DNA of 38,699 bases, taken from positions 1 to 38,699 of the forward strand of contig CAZZKV010000027.1 of assembly GCA_964654665.1 (NCBI GenBank), in the 5' to 3' direction. The stretch comes from CALCKU01 sp964654665. Lineage in GTDB: Bacteria; Pseudomonadota; Alphaproteobacteria; Caulobacterales; Maricaulaceae. This document shows positions 31,514-38,699 of this stretch, piece after piece; positions within the stretch are counted from its first letter, which is position 1; every line of letters begins with the position of its first letter. The notes beneath the pieces were generated by a model. It made no database searches. It was not told the DNA's origin and saw nothing but the letters and a program-made list of their open reading frames with translations. Position numbers and translations under genes: made by a program.

Positions 31514-33454
31514 ATGGGGATTATGTCAGACAACACACACGCGGATGCATTAAATGTTCTGGATACAGACACACTGGAAATCGCCGTTGATAATGCCATA
31601 GAAATGGCGGCGCCTCTTTTAAAGACAAAAAAACCGACGTCTAAAGCCGGTGAGTTGACCGACAGTAAAATTGGTAAAGTTCAAATCAATCGCGACCGTG
31701 ATAATCTGCTGACTGATTTTGGTAAGAAAACCCTCGTAGACCGCTATCTTCTGCCAGAGGAAACCTATCAAGGGATGTTCCTGCGGGTTTCTCGCGCCTA
31801 TGCTGATGATACGGAACATGCCCAACGCCTGTATGATTATATGTCAAAACTGTGGTTTATGCCGGCAACGCCGGTTTTATCCAATGGCGGTGCTGAACGC
31901 GGCCTTCCGATTTCCTGCTTCCTTAATGCCGTAGATGATAGTCTGGATTCCATTGTTGGCGCCTGGACGGAAAATGTCTGGCTGGCGTCAAACGGCGGTG
32001 GCATTGGTACCTATTGGGGCAATGTTCGCTCGATTGGCGAAAAAATTGGCCGCGCGGGCAAAACATCGGGCATTATCCCCTTTATCCGCGTCATGGACAG
32101 CCTGACGCTGGCAATTTCGCAAGGCTCTTTACGCCGCGGATCTGCGGCCGTTTATCTTGATATTCACCACCCTGAAATTGAAGAGTTTTTGGAAATTCGT
32201 AAACCATCGGGTGATTTCAACCGCAAATCTCTTAACCTGCACCACGGTCTCAATATCACAGATGAATTTATGATAGCGGTTAAAGAGGGAACAGAATTCG
32301 GATTACGCAGCCCCCATACAGGCAAAATCATTAAAACAGTTGATGCCCGTATGTTGTGGCAAAAAATTCTCGAAATGCGCCTGCAAACGGGCGAGCCCTA
32401 TATGGTGTTTTCTGATACCGTCAATGAAGCCTTGGCCAAACACCAACGCGAGGCGGGCTTGCGGGTCCAGCAATCCAATCTATGCGCCGAAATCATGCTG
32501 CCAACAGGACTGGATAAATATGGTAAGCAGCGCACGGCCGTGTGTTGCCTATCTTCGCTGAACGCGGAAAAATGGGATGAGTGGAAAGACGAAGAGGGCT
32601 TTATCGAAGACATCATGCGCTTTCTGGATAATGTCCTGCAAGACTTCATCGATAATGCGCCGGATAAAATGTCCGATGCTAAATATTCTGCGGCCCGTGA
32701 ACGCTCTGTTGGGTTGGGCCTGATGGGATTTCATTCCCTCTTACAGGAAAAAGGCATCCCTTTTGAATCAGCCATGGCAAAATCTTTTAACAACCGGATG
32801 TTCCGTCATATCCGCCGCGGCGCCGATGCCGCCTCGGTTAAGCTTGCCCATGAACGCGGAGCCTGCCCGGATGCAGCCGATGCCGGTATTATGGCACGGT
32901 TTTCCCATAAAATGGCTGTCGCCCCAACTGCGTCGATCTCTATTATTTGCGGCGGAACTTCGGCCGGTATCGAACCTATCCCAGCGAATATCTATACCCA
33001 TAAAACGCTCTCGGGCTCTTTCACTGTACGGAATAAATTTCTTGAAGCCCTGCTCGAAGAAAAAGGCCTGAACACAGATGAAGTTTGGGGGTCTATATTA
33101 GAGCGCGAAGGGTCTGTTCAACATATGGATGAGTTGGATGATCATGAGAAAGCTGTATTTCGAACAGCCTTTGAAATTGACCAACGCTGGGTGATTGAAC
33201 ATGCCGCCGACCGCGCACCTTATATTTGTCAGGCGCAAAGCCTCAACATATTCCTGCCCGGTGATATCAATAAATGGGATTTGCATATGCTACATTGGAA
33301 AGCATGGGAATCCGGTGTTAAATCGCTTTATTATTGCCGATCTAAATCCGTTCAGCGCGCCGCCTTTGCCGGAAAAGACAAAAAGACGGATATGGAGCAA
33401 GCTATGGAGGCTGCCGCACCAACAGATTACGAAGAATGTCTGGCCTGTCAGTAG
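31514..33454 (+). CDS. nrdA: Class I ribonucleoside-diphosphate reductase alpha subunit
   Basis: Catalytic subunit reducing ribonucleotides to deoxyribonucleotides, working with a radical-generating beta subunit. Recognised by MPATPVLSNGGAERGLPISCFLNAVDDSL (first redox Cys), ASNGGGIGTYWGNVRS, QGSLRRGSAAVYLDIHHPEI, QSNLCAEIMLP (active-site Cys between Asn and Glu), CCLSSLN (second redox Cys), APTASISIICGGTSAGIEPI, and the mobile C-terminal pair CLACQ. From the ATG at 31514 (GGGGAGAAA upstream) the length is 646 residues. An alternative ATG is at 31523. It is shorter than E. coli NrdA because the N-terminal ATP-cone is missing, so dATP overall-activity control through that domain is absent. No nrdB follows: the next 610 bases are non-coding. 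Confidence 0.95.
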   Translation: MGIMSDNTHADALNVLDTDTLEIAVDNAIEMAAPLLKTKKPTSKAGELTDSKIGKVQINRDRDNLLTDFGKKTLVDRYLLPEETYQGMFLRVSRAYADDTEHAQRLYDYMSKLWFMPATPVLSNGGAERGLPISCFLNAVDDSLDSIVGAWTENVWLASNGGGIGTYWGNVRSIGEKIGRAGKTSGIIPFIRVMDSLTLAISQGSLRRGSAAVYLDIHHPEIEEFLEIRKPSGDFNRKSLNLHHGLNITDEFMIAVKEGTEFGLRSPHTGKIIKTVDARMLWQKILEMRLQTGEPYMVFSDTVNEALAKHQREAGLRVQQSNLCAEIMLPTGLDKYGKQRTAVCCLSSLNAEKWDEWKDEEGFIEDIMRFLDNVLQDFIDNAPDKMSDAKYSAARERSVGLGLMGFHSLLQEKGIPFESAMAKSFNNRMFRHIRRGADAASVKLAHERGACPDAADAGIMARFSHKMAVAPTASISIICGGTSAGIEPIPANIYTHKTLSGSFTVRNKFLEALLEEKGLNTDEVWGSILEREGSVQHMDELDDHEKAVFRTAFEIDQRWVIEHAADRAPYICQAQSLNIFLPGDINKWDLHMLHWKAWESGVKSLYYCRSKSVQRAAFAGKDKKTDMEQAMEAAAPTDYEECLACQ

Positions 33455-34064
33455 CTAGACATTTCGGATTTCGTAAAATATTGGGGCGCTGTATTTTTCT
33501 AACGCAATGAGATAGCGTAGATTCTAGCACGCAATCAAAGACCAGATGGTCACTTTGTGGTCTGTTGTATTATAAATAATTTAACTGAGTAATCCGCAAC
33601 CTAAGACACAGAACAGGCTTGAAATTATTTTTCATACCTGTTTTGAAGTCTGGGTCCATATTATGGGCCTTGCCCAATCTGCGTCTTTAATCGCCTTATT
33701 CTGATTGCGTGATAGGGATGAAGACCGTACCCATATTTGTTAAAAACGGCTTATGAAGCGCAGCCATAACGAAAACATTCTGTCACAACAACTACGCTCC
33801 TCCCCAATGGATTGTCAGGAATATCCGTGATAGGTTGTACCGTTGAGCAATAAGGCCGCGGTTTATTTGAACAATAGAAGTTTAATACGGCAGAGATAAA
33901 ATTCAGATCATGGGACGGTTAAACCGGCCCATAATGGGCTGAATAAATATAATCTGAATACAACGGTTTGATAGCCGTAATATAGGCCTATATTTCGCAA
34001 TGAAAATACCGATACAAATTTTGTATCGGTATTAATGTATAAGCTTGATATTAAAGGGGCTGAA
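33455..34064. other. 610-base gene-free region between nrdA and the GH16 gene
   Basis: No convincing reading frame on either strand. The visible structure is a set of short dyads: GCCCAT-A-ATGGGC near 33930, the perfect 16-bp palindrome AATATAGGCCTATATT at 33979-33994, and the GH16 terminator at 34005-34033. I could not identify an RNA gene or a mobile-element remnant. Expected nrdB is not here. Confidence 0.6.
34001..34033 (-). terminator. Terminator of the GH16 gene
   Basis: AATACCGATACAAA (34005-34018) pairs perfectly with TTTGTATCGGTATT (34020-34033), a 14-bp stem. Read on the minus strand it is followed by TTTTC, 31 bases beyond the GH16 stop. Confidence 0.85.
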
Positions 34065-34877
34065 TTAGCTTTTGGTAATTCTTACCCAATCAACTTCCAT
34101 CGGGAAAGCGCGTCTATCATGGGCACTTGGTCTAAAGCCCGGGGCAAATGCCGCTTCCCAGCTTGAATCCGGAACCCAAGAATTAAAATGCAAATGCATA
34201 GCTTTATCCGGGGCGTAAGGGCCACCTCTAAACTCGTGAATTTTCCGTCCATCAATTTTATAAACGATATGACCACGCCGCCAAACAATTGTATATACAT
34301 GCCAACCATTGGCATCAACGCCTGGTGTTTTTTCAATGGATTTATGTGTGCCATGAACCGGATGTCCGACTACATCATAGGCTATATTATTTCTGTTCCA
34401 GTTTTTCCATGTCGATACGAGAATCTCATCAGAACGTCTGTTGGACGTCTTTTTGGTTAACCATTCGAAATCCAGCTCATTGGATTTATTCCCATTAAAA
34501 GCCGCTTGCTCATATAAAAAGAACCCATGTACGATGCCGGGTTGATTATGGGCTACCCGAACACGGGCTTGCATGGTTAGTGTTCCATTTCCAGGATGAA
34601 ACTTTCGTCTGCTTTTCATATTCTGCATAGAGAATGTTCGGCGTCCATTTTGAACAAAATTTCGGCGCACATTAAGAGATACAGCCCCTCTACCATTTTT
34701 ACGGCCCGGTCCAATAAATTTACCGGAACCTTGCTCGTGAAACTCCCCTATCCATTTATTCGTATCAACGGCTCCGGCCCGTCCATTAAATTGATCTCCA
34801 AAGATCACTTGGGCCGCGGCGGGTTGCGAAGCCCCGACCGATAAAATAGCCGCAGCGATAATATAAAGTTTTTTCAT
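34065..34877 (-). CDS. Secreted GH16 family glycoside hydrolase (laminarinase/beta-glucanase-like)
   Basis: Predicted extracellular or periplasmic endo-beta-glycanase of 270 residues. The signal peptide is MKKLYIIAAAILSVGASQPAAA, cleavage near residue 22-23. The GH16 catalytic motif ExDxE is present as NELDFEWL, after FLYEQAAFNGNKS. Aromatic cleft residues are seen in STWKNWNRNN, GWHVYTIVWRRGHIVYKIDG and LHFNSWVPDSSW. The C-terminus ends MEVDWVRITK, as in many GH16 proteins. GH16 covers laminarinases, agarases, carrageenases and lichenases; the exact substrate cannot be set by eye. I chose the ATG at 34877 with GGGAGCAAGAA upstream over the frame opening at 34958. The enzyme domain is bare, without a carbohydrate-binding module. 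Confidence 0.9.
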   Translation of the reverse strand: MKKLYIIAAAILSVGASQPAAAQVIFGDQFNGRAGAVDTNKWIGEFHEQGSGKFIGPGRKNGRGAVSLNVRRNFVQNGRRTFSMQNMKSRRKFHPGNGTLTMQARVRVAHNQPGIVHGFFLYEQAAFNGNKSNELDFEWLTKKTSNRRSDEILVSTWKNWNRNNIAYDVVGHPVHGTHKSIEKTPGVDANGWHVYTIVWRRGHIVYKIDGRKIHEFRGGPYAPDKAMHLHFNSWVPDSSWEAAFAPGFRPSAHDRRAFPMEVDWVRITKS

Positions 34878-34930
34878 TTCTTGCTCCCTAATGCACTTTT
34901 TATATTTATTAGAGCACCATTCATTGAAAT

Positions 34931-34946
34931 TTGACAACGCTGTCAA
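34931..34946. promoter_or_regulatory. LacI-type operator upstream of GH16 gene
   Basis: TTGACAACGCTGTCAA is symmetric in 14 of 16 positions around a central CG, the hallmark of LacI/GalR-family operators (TGACA-nCGn-TGTCA). It lies 54-69 bases before the GH16 ATG. Read on the minus strand it contains TTGACA and TTGTCA elements that could be the -35, so binding would be repressive. Confidence 0.6.
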
Positions 34947-35569
34947 GCTTAATATCACTATTATATTAAATAAATTTCACAACCAGAGGAAAGTAATCCT
35001 GTTAAACGGATATAAGGGCACACTCTTTTGTTGAAACACGGAAGAGAGACACATTATTGCTTGAAACCCGAGGGTCGAAATATTGGCACCAGCCGATAAT
35101 ACATGGCCTAAAATCGGAAAAGAATCGTTTTATTTTTAAATGACAGAACTTATGGCATTTATAATACGCGGTTAAACCCTAACTGCCAGTGTTTCATAAA
35201 CCGTTATTTTTACAATTTTACGCGCTACGTAAAGCCCGAGCTATATCTGATAGAAAAACGGTTTTTCGGGCCTATCAAAGTGGGGCGGTCTTGTTAATAG
35301 GTATAGGAACAATCATTTTAAGGGCCCTCTTGAACACCCGTTTCGAGAAAGCCCTGATACTCATAGGTATTGTAATTATATTTATACGAGCGCATTTTTG
35401 CCAAATCCACTACGAAAGGAGAAGCGAGACACTCGGAAAGCTTTGAGATGTCATTATAAAGCGCGGAACTCCATATGGATATTACCCATCTGCGCGATTT
35501 CAGGTACACTTTGACTGAATTTTACCAACAGTGTTTCATAGGGTTAGGGTATTATGGGATAGGCTATTT
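34947..35569. other. Gene-poor region upstream of the GH16 gene
   Basis: No gene I can support. A frame on the plus strand at 35189-35446 starts with GTG, lacks a ribosome-binding site and encodes two hydrophobic stretches with no recognisable family. I left it out of the gene list. No RNA gene or mobile-element feature is evident. Confidence 0.45.
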
Positions 35570-35713
35570 ATGAGCGTTATTATAACCAAGCACGGCAATG
35601 ATCACGCTGATATATTGCTGGCAAATGAAATTCAAAAATTTCCAACCGTCATTCTGCCTTCAAACGCCTCCGTTCAACAGATTGTCCCCAAAATAGAGTC
35701 AATCTGTGAATAG
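35570..35713 (+). CDS. Possible small protein, 47 residues
   Basis: From the ATG at 35570 the frame encodes MSVIITKHGNDHADILLANE and ends QQIVPKIESICE before TAG. Composition is protein-like, with an alternating strand/helix pattern (PTVILPSNASVQQIVPKI). Only a weak AGG lies six bases before the start. It could be a genuine small protein, the tail of a decayed gene, or chance. Not recognised. The 328 bases that follow to the next gene hold the CtrA and CRP-type sites described separately. Confidence 0.3.
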   Translation: MSVIITKHGNDHADILLANEIQKFPTVILPSNASVQQIVPKIESICE

Positions 35714-35905
35714 GATCAACTTATGAATAACGTCAGGCATCATGCCCTCTGCGTTTTACGAATCAATATTGCAGATCAGCCTGACAGTTTCAAAATCGAT
35801 AGCGCAATAAAGAAACACCCCTTAAAGATGTATTTTAAATTCCACACCTGAAAATATGAAACATTGCGTAATATTTACCAGAAAATTACACTTTTTTAGG
35901 AAAGC

Positions 35906-35920
35906 TTAATGTAACGTTAA
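35906..35920. promoter_or_regulatory. CtrA box (TTAA-N7-TTAA)
   Basis: TTAA-TGTAACG-TTAA matches the core CtrA recognition sequence in both halves and, being symmetric in TTAA, on both strands. It is 122-136 bases before the start of the exported beta-rich protein gene. The organism encodes CtrA in the same window. Confidence 0.55.
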
Positions 35921-35937
35921 TCGAAATATTATATATA

Positions 35938-35953
35938 TGTGATGTAAATCACA
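35938..35953. promoter_or_regulatory. CRP/FNR-family binding site
   Basis: TGTGA-TGTAAA-TCACA is an exact match to the two CRP consensus half-sites at N6 spacing, extended by A and T outside. It lies 89-104 bases before the ATG at 36042 and 18 bases downstream of the CtrA box. It suggests control by a CRP-type regulator; which one cannot be told. Confidence 0.65.
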
Positions 35954-36041
35954 TTTGAATATCGGCTTATTTGTTATATACAAGGAAATGAGTGGGCTGA
36001 ATTTTGCTATGTGGGGCACAAGTAAACGCCTAGGGGATAGA

Positions 36042-36833
36042 ATGATCCGGTATCGGAATAGAGGGACGCGAAACGAAAAAAATACAGCCTCGATGCTGTG
36101 TTATGCGCGTGCTATGTTCTCTATTGCCGCCCTTACCCTCTTCACGGTTCCCCTATCGGCTTCTGCACAATCTAAAACGCAGCCTCCAGCAAATGTTACC
36201 ACCCCGTCCGAAGCTTTATCTCTTAATATGCCAAAGGCTTCCCAAATAGATTTGAACACAGCAACACCTAGCAGCCTGTCGGGCACCTTGCTTGACGTGC
36301 CTTTAGAGAGCGTCGGCTCTGGATTATTCAACTTCAATACTAGCAATCGAGCCTGCCTGACAGGCTCTGCCAGCTGTTTGACGCGGGATGACCGTATCAA
36401 TTTCAGCGGTAGTCATTCACAATATCTCAAGTTAAATGACAATGGCCTAAGTATCGAATTAAGCCCCCGGGCCAGTCTGCGGTTTGATGATGACAGTTCC
36501 AGCGCTTTGGTTGGTGCACTTGTGAAAATCGGCGATGATTTGCGCGAAACCAAAGATTTCAACACCAATACATGGTATTTTTTCGCAGGCGCTGACGCCG
36601 AAGCTTTAACCTATAAACCCGGCAGCACGTCGAGCCTGACCCGTGGCTTTAATTTACAAGACCGCGTTATCGTTGGCGATGCCCAAGCGGGGCTCGGATA
36701 TAAAATTGGCGATGCGGATTTATCGCTCGCTTATATCCGCCGCGAAGTCTCATCCTTTTCCAGCAATGACCCGAATGATGATGTATCTTATACCGAAGAT
36801 GCGGCCGCGCTGTCATTTACATGGCGCCGTTAA
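36042..36833 (+). CDS. Exported beta-rich protein, probably outer-membrane barrel
   Basis: Not assigned to a family. From the ATG at 36042 (AGGGGAT five bases upstream) the product has 263 residues. An N-terminal basic stretch is followed by a hydrophobic core, SIAALTLFTVPLSASAQ, consistent with a signal peptide of about 43 residues. The start at 36093 would give a more usual signal length but has no ribosome-binding site. The mature part has alternating hydrophobic/polar strands such as LSIELSPRASLRFDDD, DRVIVGDAQAGLGYKIGDADLSLAYIRREV and AAALSFTWRR. The ending, with aromatic residues near the C-terminus, suggests a small outer-membrane barrel. A pair of cysteines (RACLTGSASCLT) could form a loop disulphide. 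LpxR-like or porin-like functions are guesses. Confidence 0.7.
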   Translation: MIRYRNRGTRNEKNTASMLCYARAMFSIAALTLFTVPLSASAQSKTQPPANVTTPSEALSLNMPKASQIDLNTATPSSLSGTLLDVPLESVGSGLFNFNTSNRACLTGSASCLTRDDRINFSGSHSQYLKLNDNGLSIELSPRASLRFDDDSSSALVGALVKIGDDLRETKDFNTNTWYFFAGADAEALTYKPGSTSSLTRGFNLQDRVIVGDAQAGLGYKIGDADLSLAYIRREVSSFSSNDPNDDVSYTEDAAALSFTWRR

Positions 36834-36911
36834 ACCGCCAAATCCGAATACCCCCTTCTCAAACACGCCGCATTACGCCATATTGATAACCTAATATGGA
36901 AGCTTAAGACT

Positions 36912-37862
36912 ATGAATGCAGTAACAAATCCACCAGGCCGCGGGAAAATATTTGAAACTATTTTAGAGACAATGGGCAACACCCCGATTGTTCGCCTGCC
37001 CCGCATCACCGAAGGCTTGCCCGCAGATCTCTGTTACAAGCTCGAATTTTTTAATCCTCTTGCCTCTGTCAAAGACCGGATCGGTATTGCCATGGTCGAA
37101 GCCATGGAAAAAGACGGAACGCTTAAGCCCGGTGGTACAATTGTAGAACCGACCTCGGGGAACACCGGCATTGGACTGGCCTTTGCAGCCGCGGCCAAAG
37201 GCTATCGGGCCATTATGGTTATGCCGGAACAAATGTCCATTGAACGACGCAAAATGATGGCACTCTTGGGCGCAGATCTTGTTCTGACCGAGGCCGCCGG
37301 AGGCATACCTGGCGCAATGGCCAAAGCCGACGAGATTTGTGCGGCCACCCCCGGCGCGGTACAGGCCGGACAATTTATCAACCCCGCCAATCCTGCCATT
37401 CATTACAAAACAACAGGGCCGGAAATCTGGAACGATTGCGATGGCCAGGTCGATGCTTTTATTTCCGGCGTCGGCACAGGCGGAACCTTAACCGGAGCCG
37501 GACGCTACCTCAAAGAGAAAAACCCGAACATCCAGATTATCGCCGTTGAACCAGTCGGCAGCCCCATGATTTCCAAGGGTGAAAAAGGACCGCATAAAAT
37601 ACAAGGTATCGGCGCCGGCTTTATCCCTGATATTTTGGACACAGGGCTGATTGATGACGTTGTAACCATCGATAATGACACCGCTTACGGGACGGCTAAA
37701 CATGTCGCCGCCGCAGACGGCGTACCGGTTGGCATTAGCTCTGGCGCCGCGATTGCCGCCAGCCTAATCATTGGCGCGCGGCCCGATATGAAAAATAAGC
37801 GTCTTGTCACCATTATCCCCAGCTTTGCCGAACGCTATCTCTCAACGCCTTTATTTGACTAG
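36912..37862 (+). CDS. cysK: Cysteine synthase A (O-acetylserine sulfhydrylase)
   Basis: PLP-dependent enzyme making L-cysteine from O-acetylserine and sulfide. The 316-residue product has the PLP lysine in NPLASVKDRIG, the substrate-binding loop PTSGNTGIGLA, the phosphate-binding GVGTGGTLTG, and PVGISSGAA near the C-terminus. Length and sequence fit the CysK rather than the CysM branch, though the distinction by eye is not absolute. It precedes hslV by 74 bases on the same strand. No cysE is adjacent. Confidence 0.95.
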   Translation: MNAVTNPPGRGKIFETILETMGNTPIVRLPRITEGLPADLCYKLEFFNPLASVKDRIGIAMVEAMEKDGTLKPGGTIVEPTSGNTGIGLAFAAAAKGYRAIMVMPEQMSIERRKMMALLGADLVLTEAAGGIPGAMAKADEICAATPGAVQAGQFINPANPAIHYKTTGPEIWNDCDGQVDAFISGVGTGGTLTGAGRYLKEKNPNIQIIAVEPVGSPMISKGEKGPHKIQGIGAGFIPDILDTGLIDDVVTIDNDTAYGTAKHVAAADGVPVGISSGAAIAASLIIGARPDMKNKRLVTIIPSFAERYLSTPLFD

Positions 37863-37936
37863 GCTAAACGGCTATCTGTCCGGCCCTTGCCAAGCTGGCC
37901 CGCGCTTCCCATTTAATGGAAAGACTGGAGATATTT

Positions 37937-38512
37937 ATGACAAATCATGATTATGCCGATGCTTCGCAATGGCGCGGAACAACGATTTTATCCGTGCGTA
38001 AAAAAGACAAAGTTGTCGTCATTGGTGATGGGCAAGTCAGCGTGGGCAACACTGTTATGAAATCGAGCGCGCGCAAAGTGCGCCGGATCGGCGGCGGGCA
38101 TGTGATAACCGGATTTGCCGGAGCCACAGCCGATGCTTTTGCTCTGCAAGAACGGCTGGAAACTAAGCTGGAGCAATATCCAACGCAGCTCGCCCGGGCT
38201 TGCGTAGAACTGGCCAAAGACTGGCGTATGGATAAATATCTACGTCAATTACAGGCAATGATGATCGTCGCCGATAAAGGCGCAACCTTTGTGCTTACCG
38301 GAAACGGCGATGTTGTTGAACCGGATAAATTACCCAGCGGCAGCGGTATCACCGCCATTGGATCAGGCGGTAATTTCGCGCTCTCTGCGGCACTGGCGAT
38401 GGATGACTATGAAAAAGATGCCGAAACTCTCGCCCGCAAAGCCATGGCCATCGCGGGCCAGATTTGCGTCTTTACCAATAATAATCTGACGGTTGAAACT
38501 CTCGAAGGGTAA
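37937..38512 (+). CDS. hslV: ATP-dependent protease subunit HslV
   Basis: Proteolytic core of the HslUV (ClpQY) protease, an N-terminal-threonine hydrolase. The frame opens at 37916; I chose the ATG at 37937, preceded by TGGAGAT, giving 191 residues. The alphaproteobacterial N-terminal extension WRGTTILSVRKK contains the nucleophile Thr, exposed by processing after the Gly. VVVIGDGQVSVGNTVMK, GFAGATADAFAL and GNGDVVEP are typical. The partner hslU is not in the remaining 187 bases of the window, which contain no identifiable feature. It probably lies just beyond or elsewhere. Confidence 0.95.
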   Translation: MTNHDYADASQWRGTTILSVRKKDKVVVIGDGQVSVGNTVMKSSARKVRRIGGGHVITGFAGATADAFALQERLETKLEQYPTQLARACVELAKDWRMDKYLRQLQAMMIVADKGATFVLTGNGDVVEPDKLPSGSGITAIGSGGNFALSAALAMDDYEKDAETLARKAMAIAGQICVFTNNNLTVETLEG

Positions 38513-38699
38513 AGGGTGATAAAGCGGAGCTCAGACCAGATAGCCTAGCCGATATTATCTGTGGTTCTATAGTACCGTTCCCCCTCTGGCTGTGTTTGCA
38601 TATTGACGTGGAGTTTCTGAATTTTCACTCATTCCAAAATCGGCTCCATCTACATATCTATTAATCAAATCTGAGTATCTCGCTCCCTACTCATAGAGT

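Noticed and set aside
35189..35446. Hydrophobic 85-residue plus-strand frame
   Set aside because: GTG start without a ribosome-binding site, no recognisable family, in an AT-rich gene-poor region. Could be real but is not supported.
35187..35540. CAGTGTTTCATA occurring at 35187 and 35529
   Set aside because: A 12-base match between two places in a window this size is expected many times by chance, and the match does not extend.

Overview
This 38.7 kb window is chromosomal DNA of an alphaproteobacterium, most likely a marine stalked or budding member of the Maricaulales/Hyphomonadales (Hellea, Litorimonas or Robiginitomaculum type). That placement is an inference from four things: a CtrA orthologue with GANTC and TTAA-N7 motifs upstream, a DUF1489 protein, a large TonB-dependent receptor together with a GH16 laminarinase-like enzyme, and moderate GC. 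No rRNA, tRNA, CRISPR array, intact insertion sequence or prophage was seen. Most of the window is ordinary housekeeping DNA separated by small accessory islands.

Left part (1-9.8 kb). A minus-strand ruvC-ruvA-ruvB operon is followed by a small frameshifted or split membrane gene. Next comes a translationally coupled ArsR-family regulator and AlkB alkane hydroxylase pair. An exported protein of unknown function, a truncated Mrr-type nuclease remnant, a repeat-bearing leader, the K+-independent proton pyrophosphatase hppA, panC and a GNAT acetyltransferase follow.

Middle (9.8-25 kb). A cytoplasmic hybrid histidine kinase is divergent from a TonB-dependent receptor. A minus-strand block holds DUF1489, a JmjC/cupin-like oxygenase, a C-terminally membrane-anchored GH24 lysozyme and the Mg2+ channel mgtE. 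lepA converges on ctrA across a ctrA terminator. The ctrA upstream region is shared with a divergent FliJ-like coiled-coil gene. A tight operon then encodes an exported five-EF-hand protein, an ECF sigma factor and a small single-span membrane protein that is probably the anti-sigma factor. Just upstream of it lies a MinD/ParA-like protein with a broken P-loop.

Right part (25-38.7 kb). This holds a phasin-like/DUF2853 fusion, an OafA-type acyltransferase plus marC, and an SPFH-protein/ribbon-helix-helix pair behind a 19-bp palindrome. A GT4 glycosyltransferase is divergent from nrdA, which has two NrdR boxes but no nrdB nearby. Two gene-poor stretches flank a secreted GH16 enzyme that has a LacI-type operator upstream. 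An exported beta-rich protein follows, whose upstream region carries a TTAA-N7-TTAA CtrA box and a consensus CRP-type site. The window ends with cysK and hslV.

The candidates most worth a second look are the EF-hand/ECF-sigma operon, the SPFH/RHH pair with its palindrome, the ArsR-AlkB coupling, the hppA leader repeats, and the dual CtrA/CRP promoter at 35.9 kb. All functional calls come from reading motifs by eye; no database search was possible.
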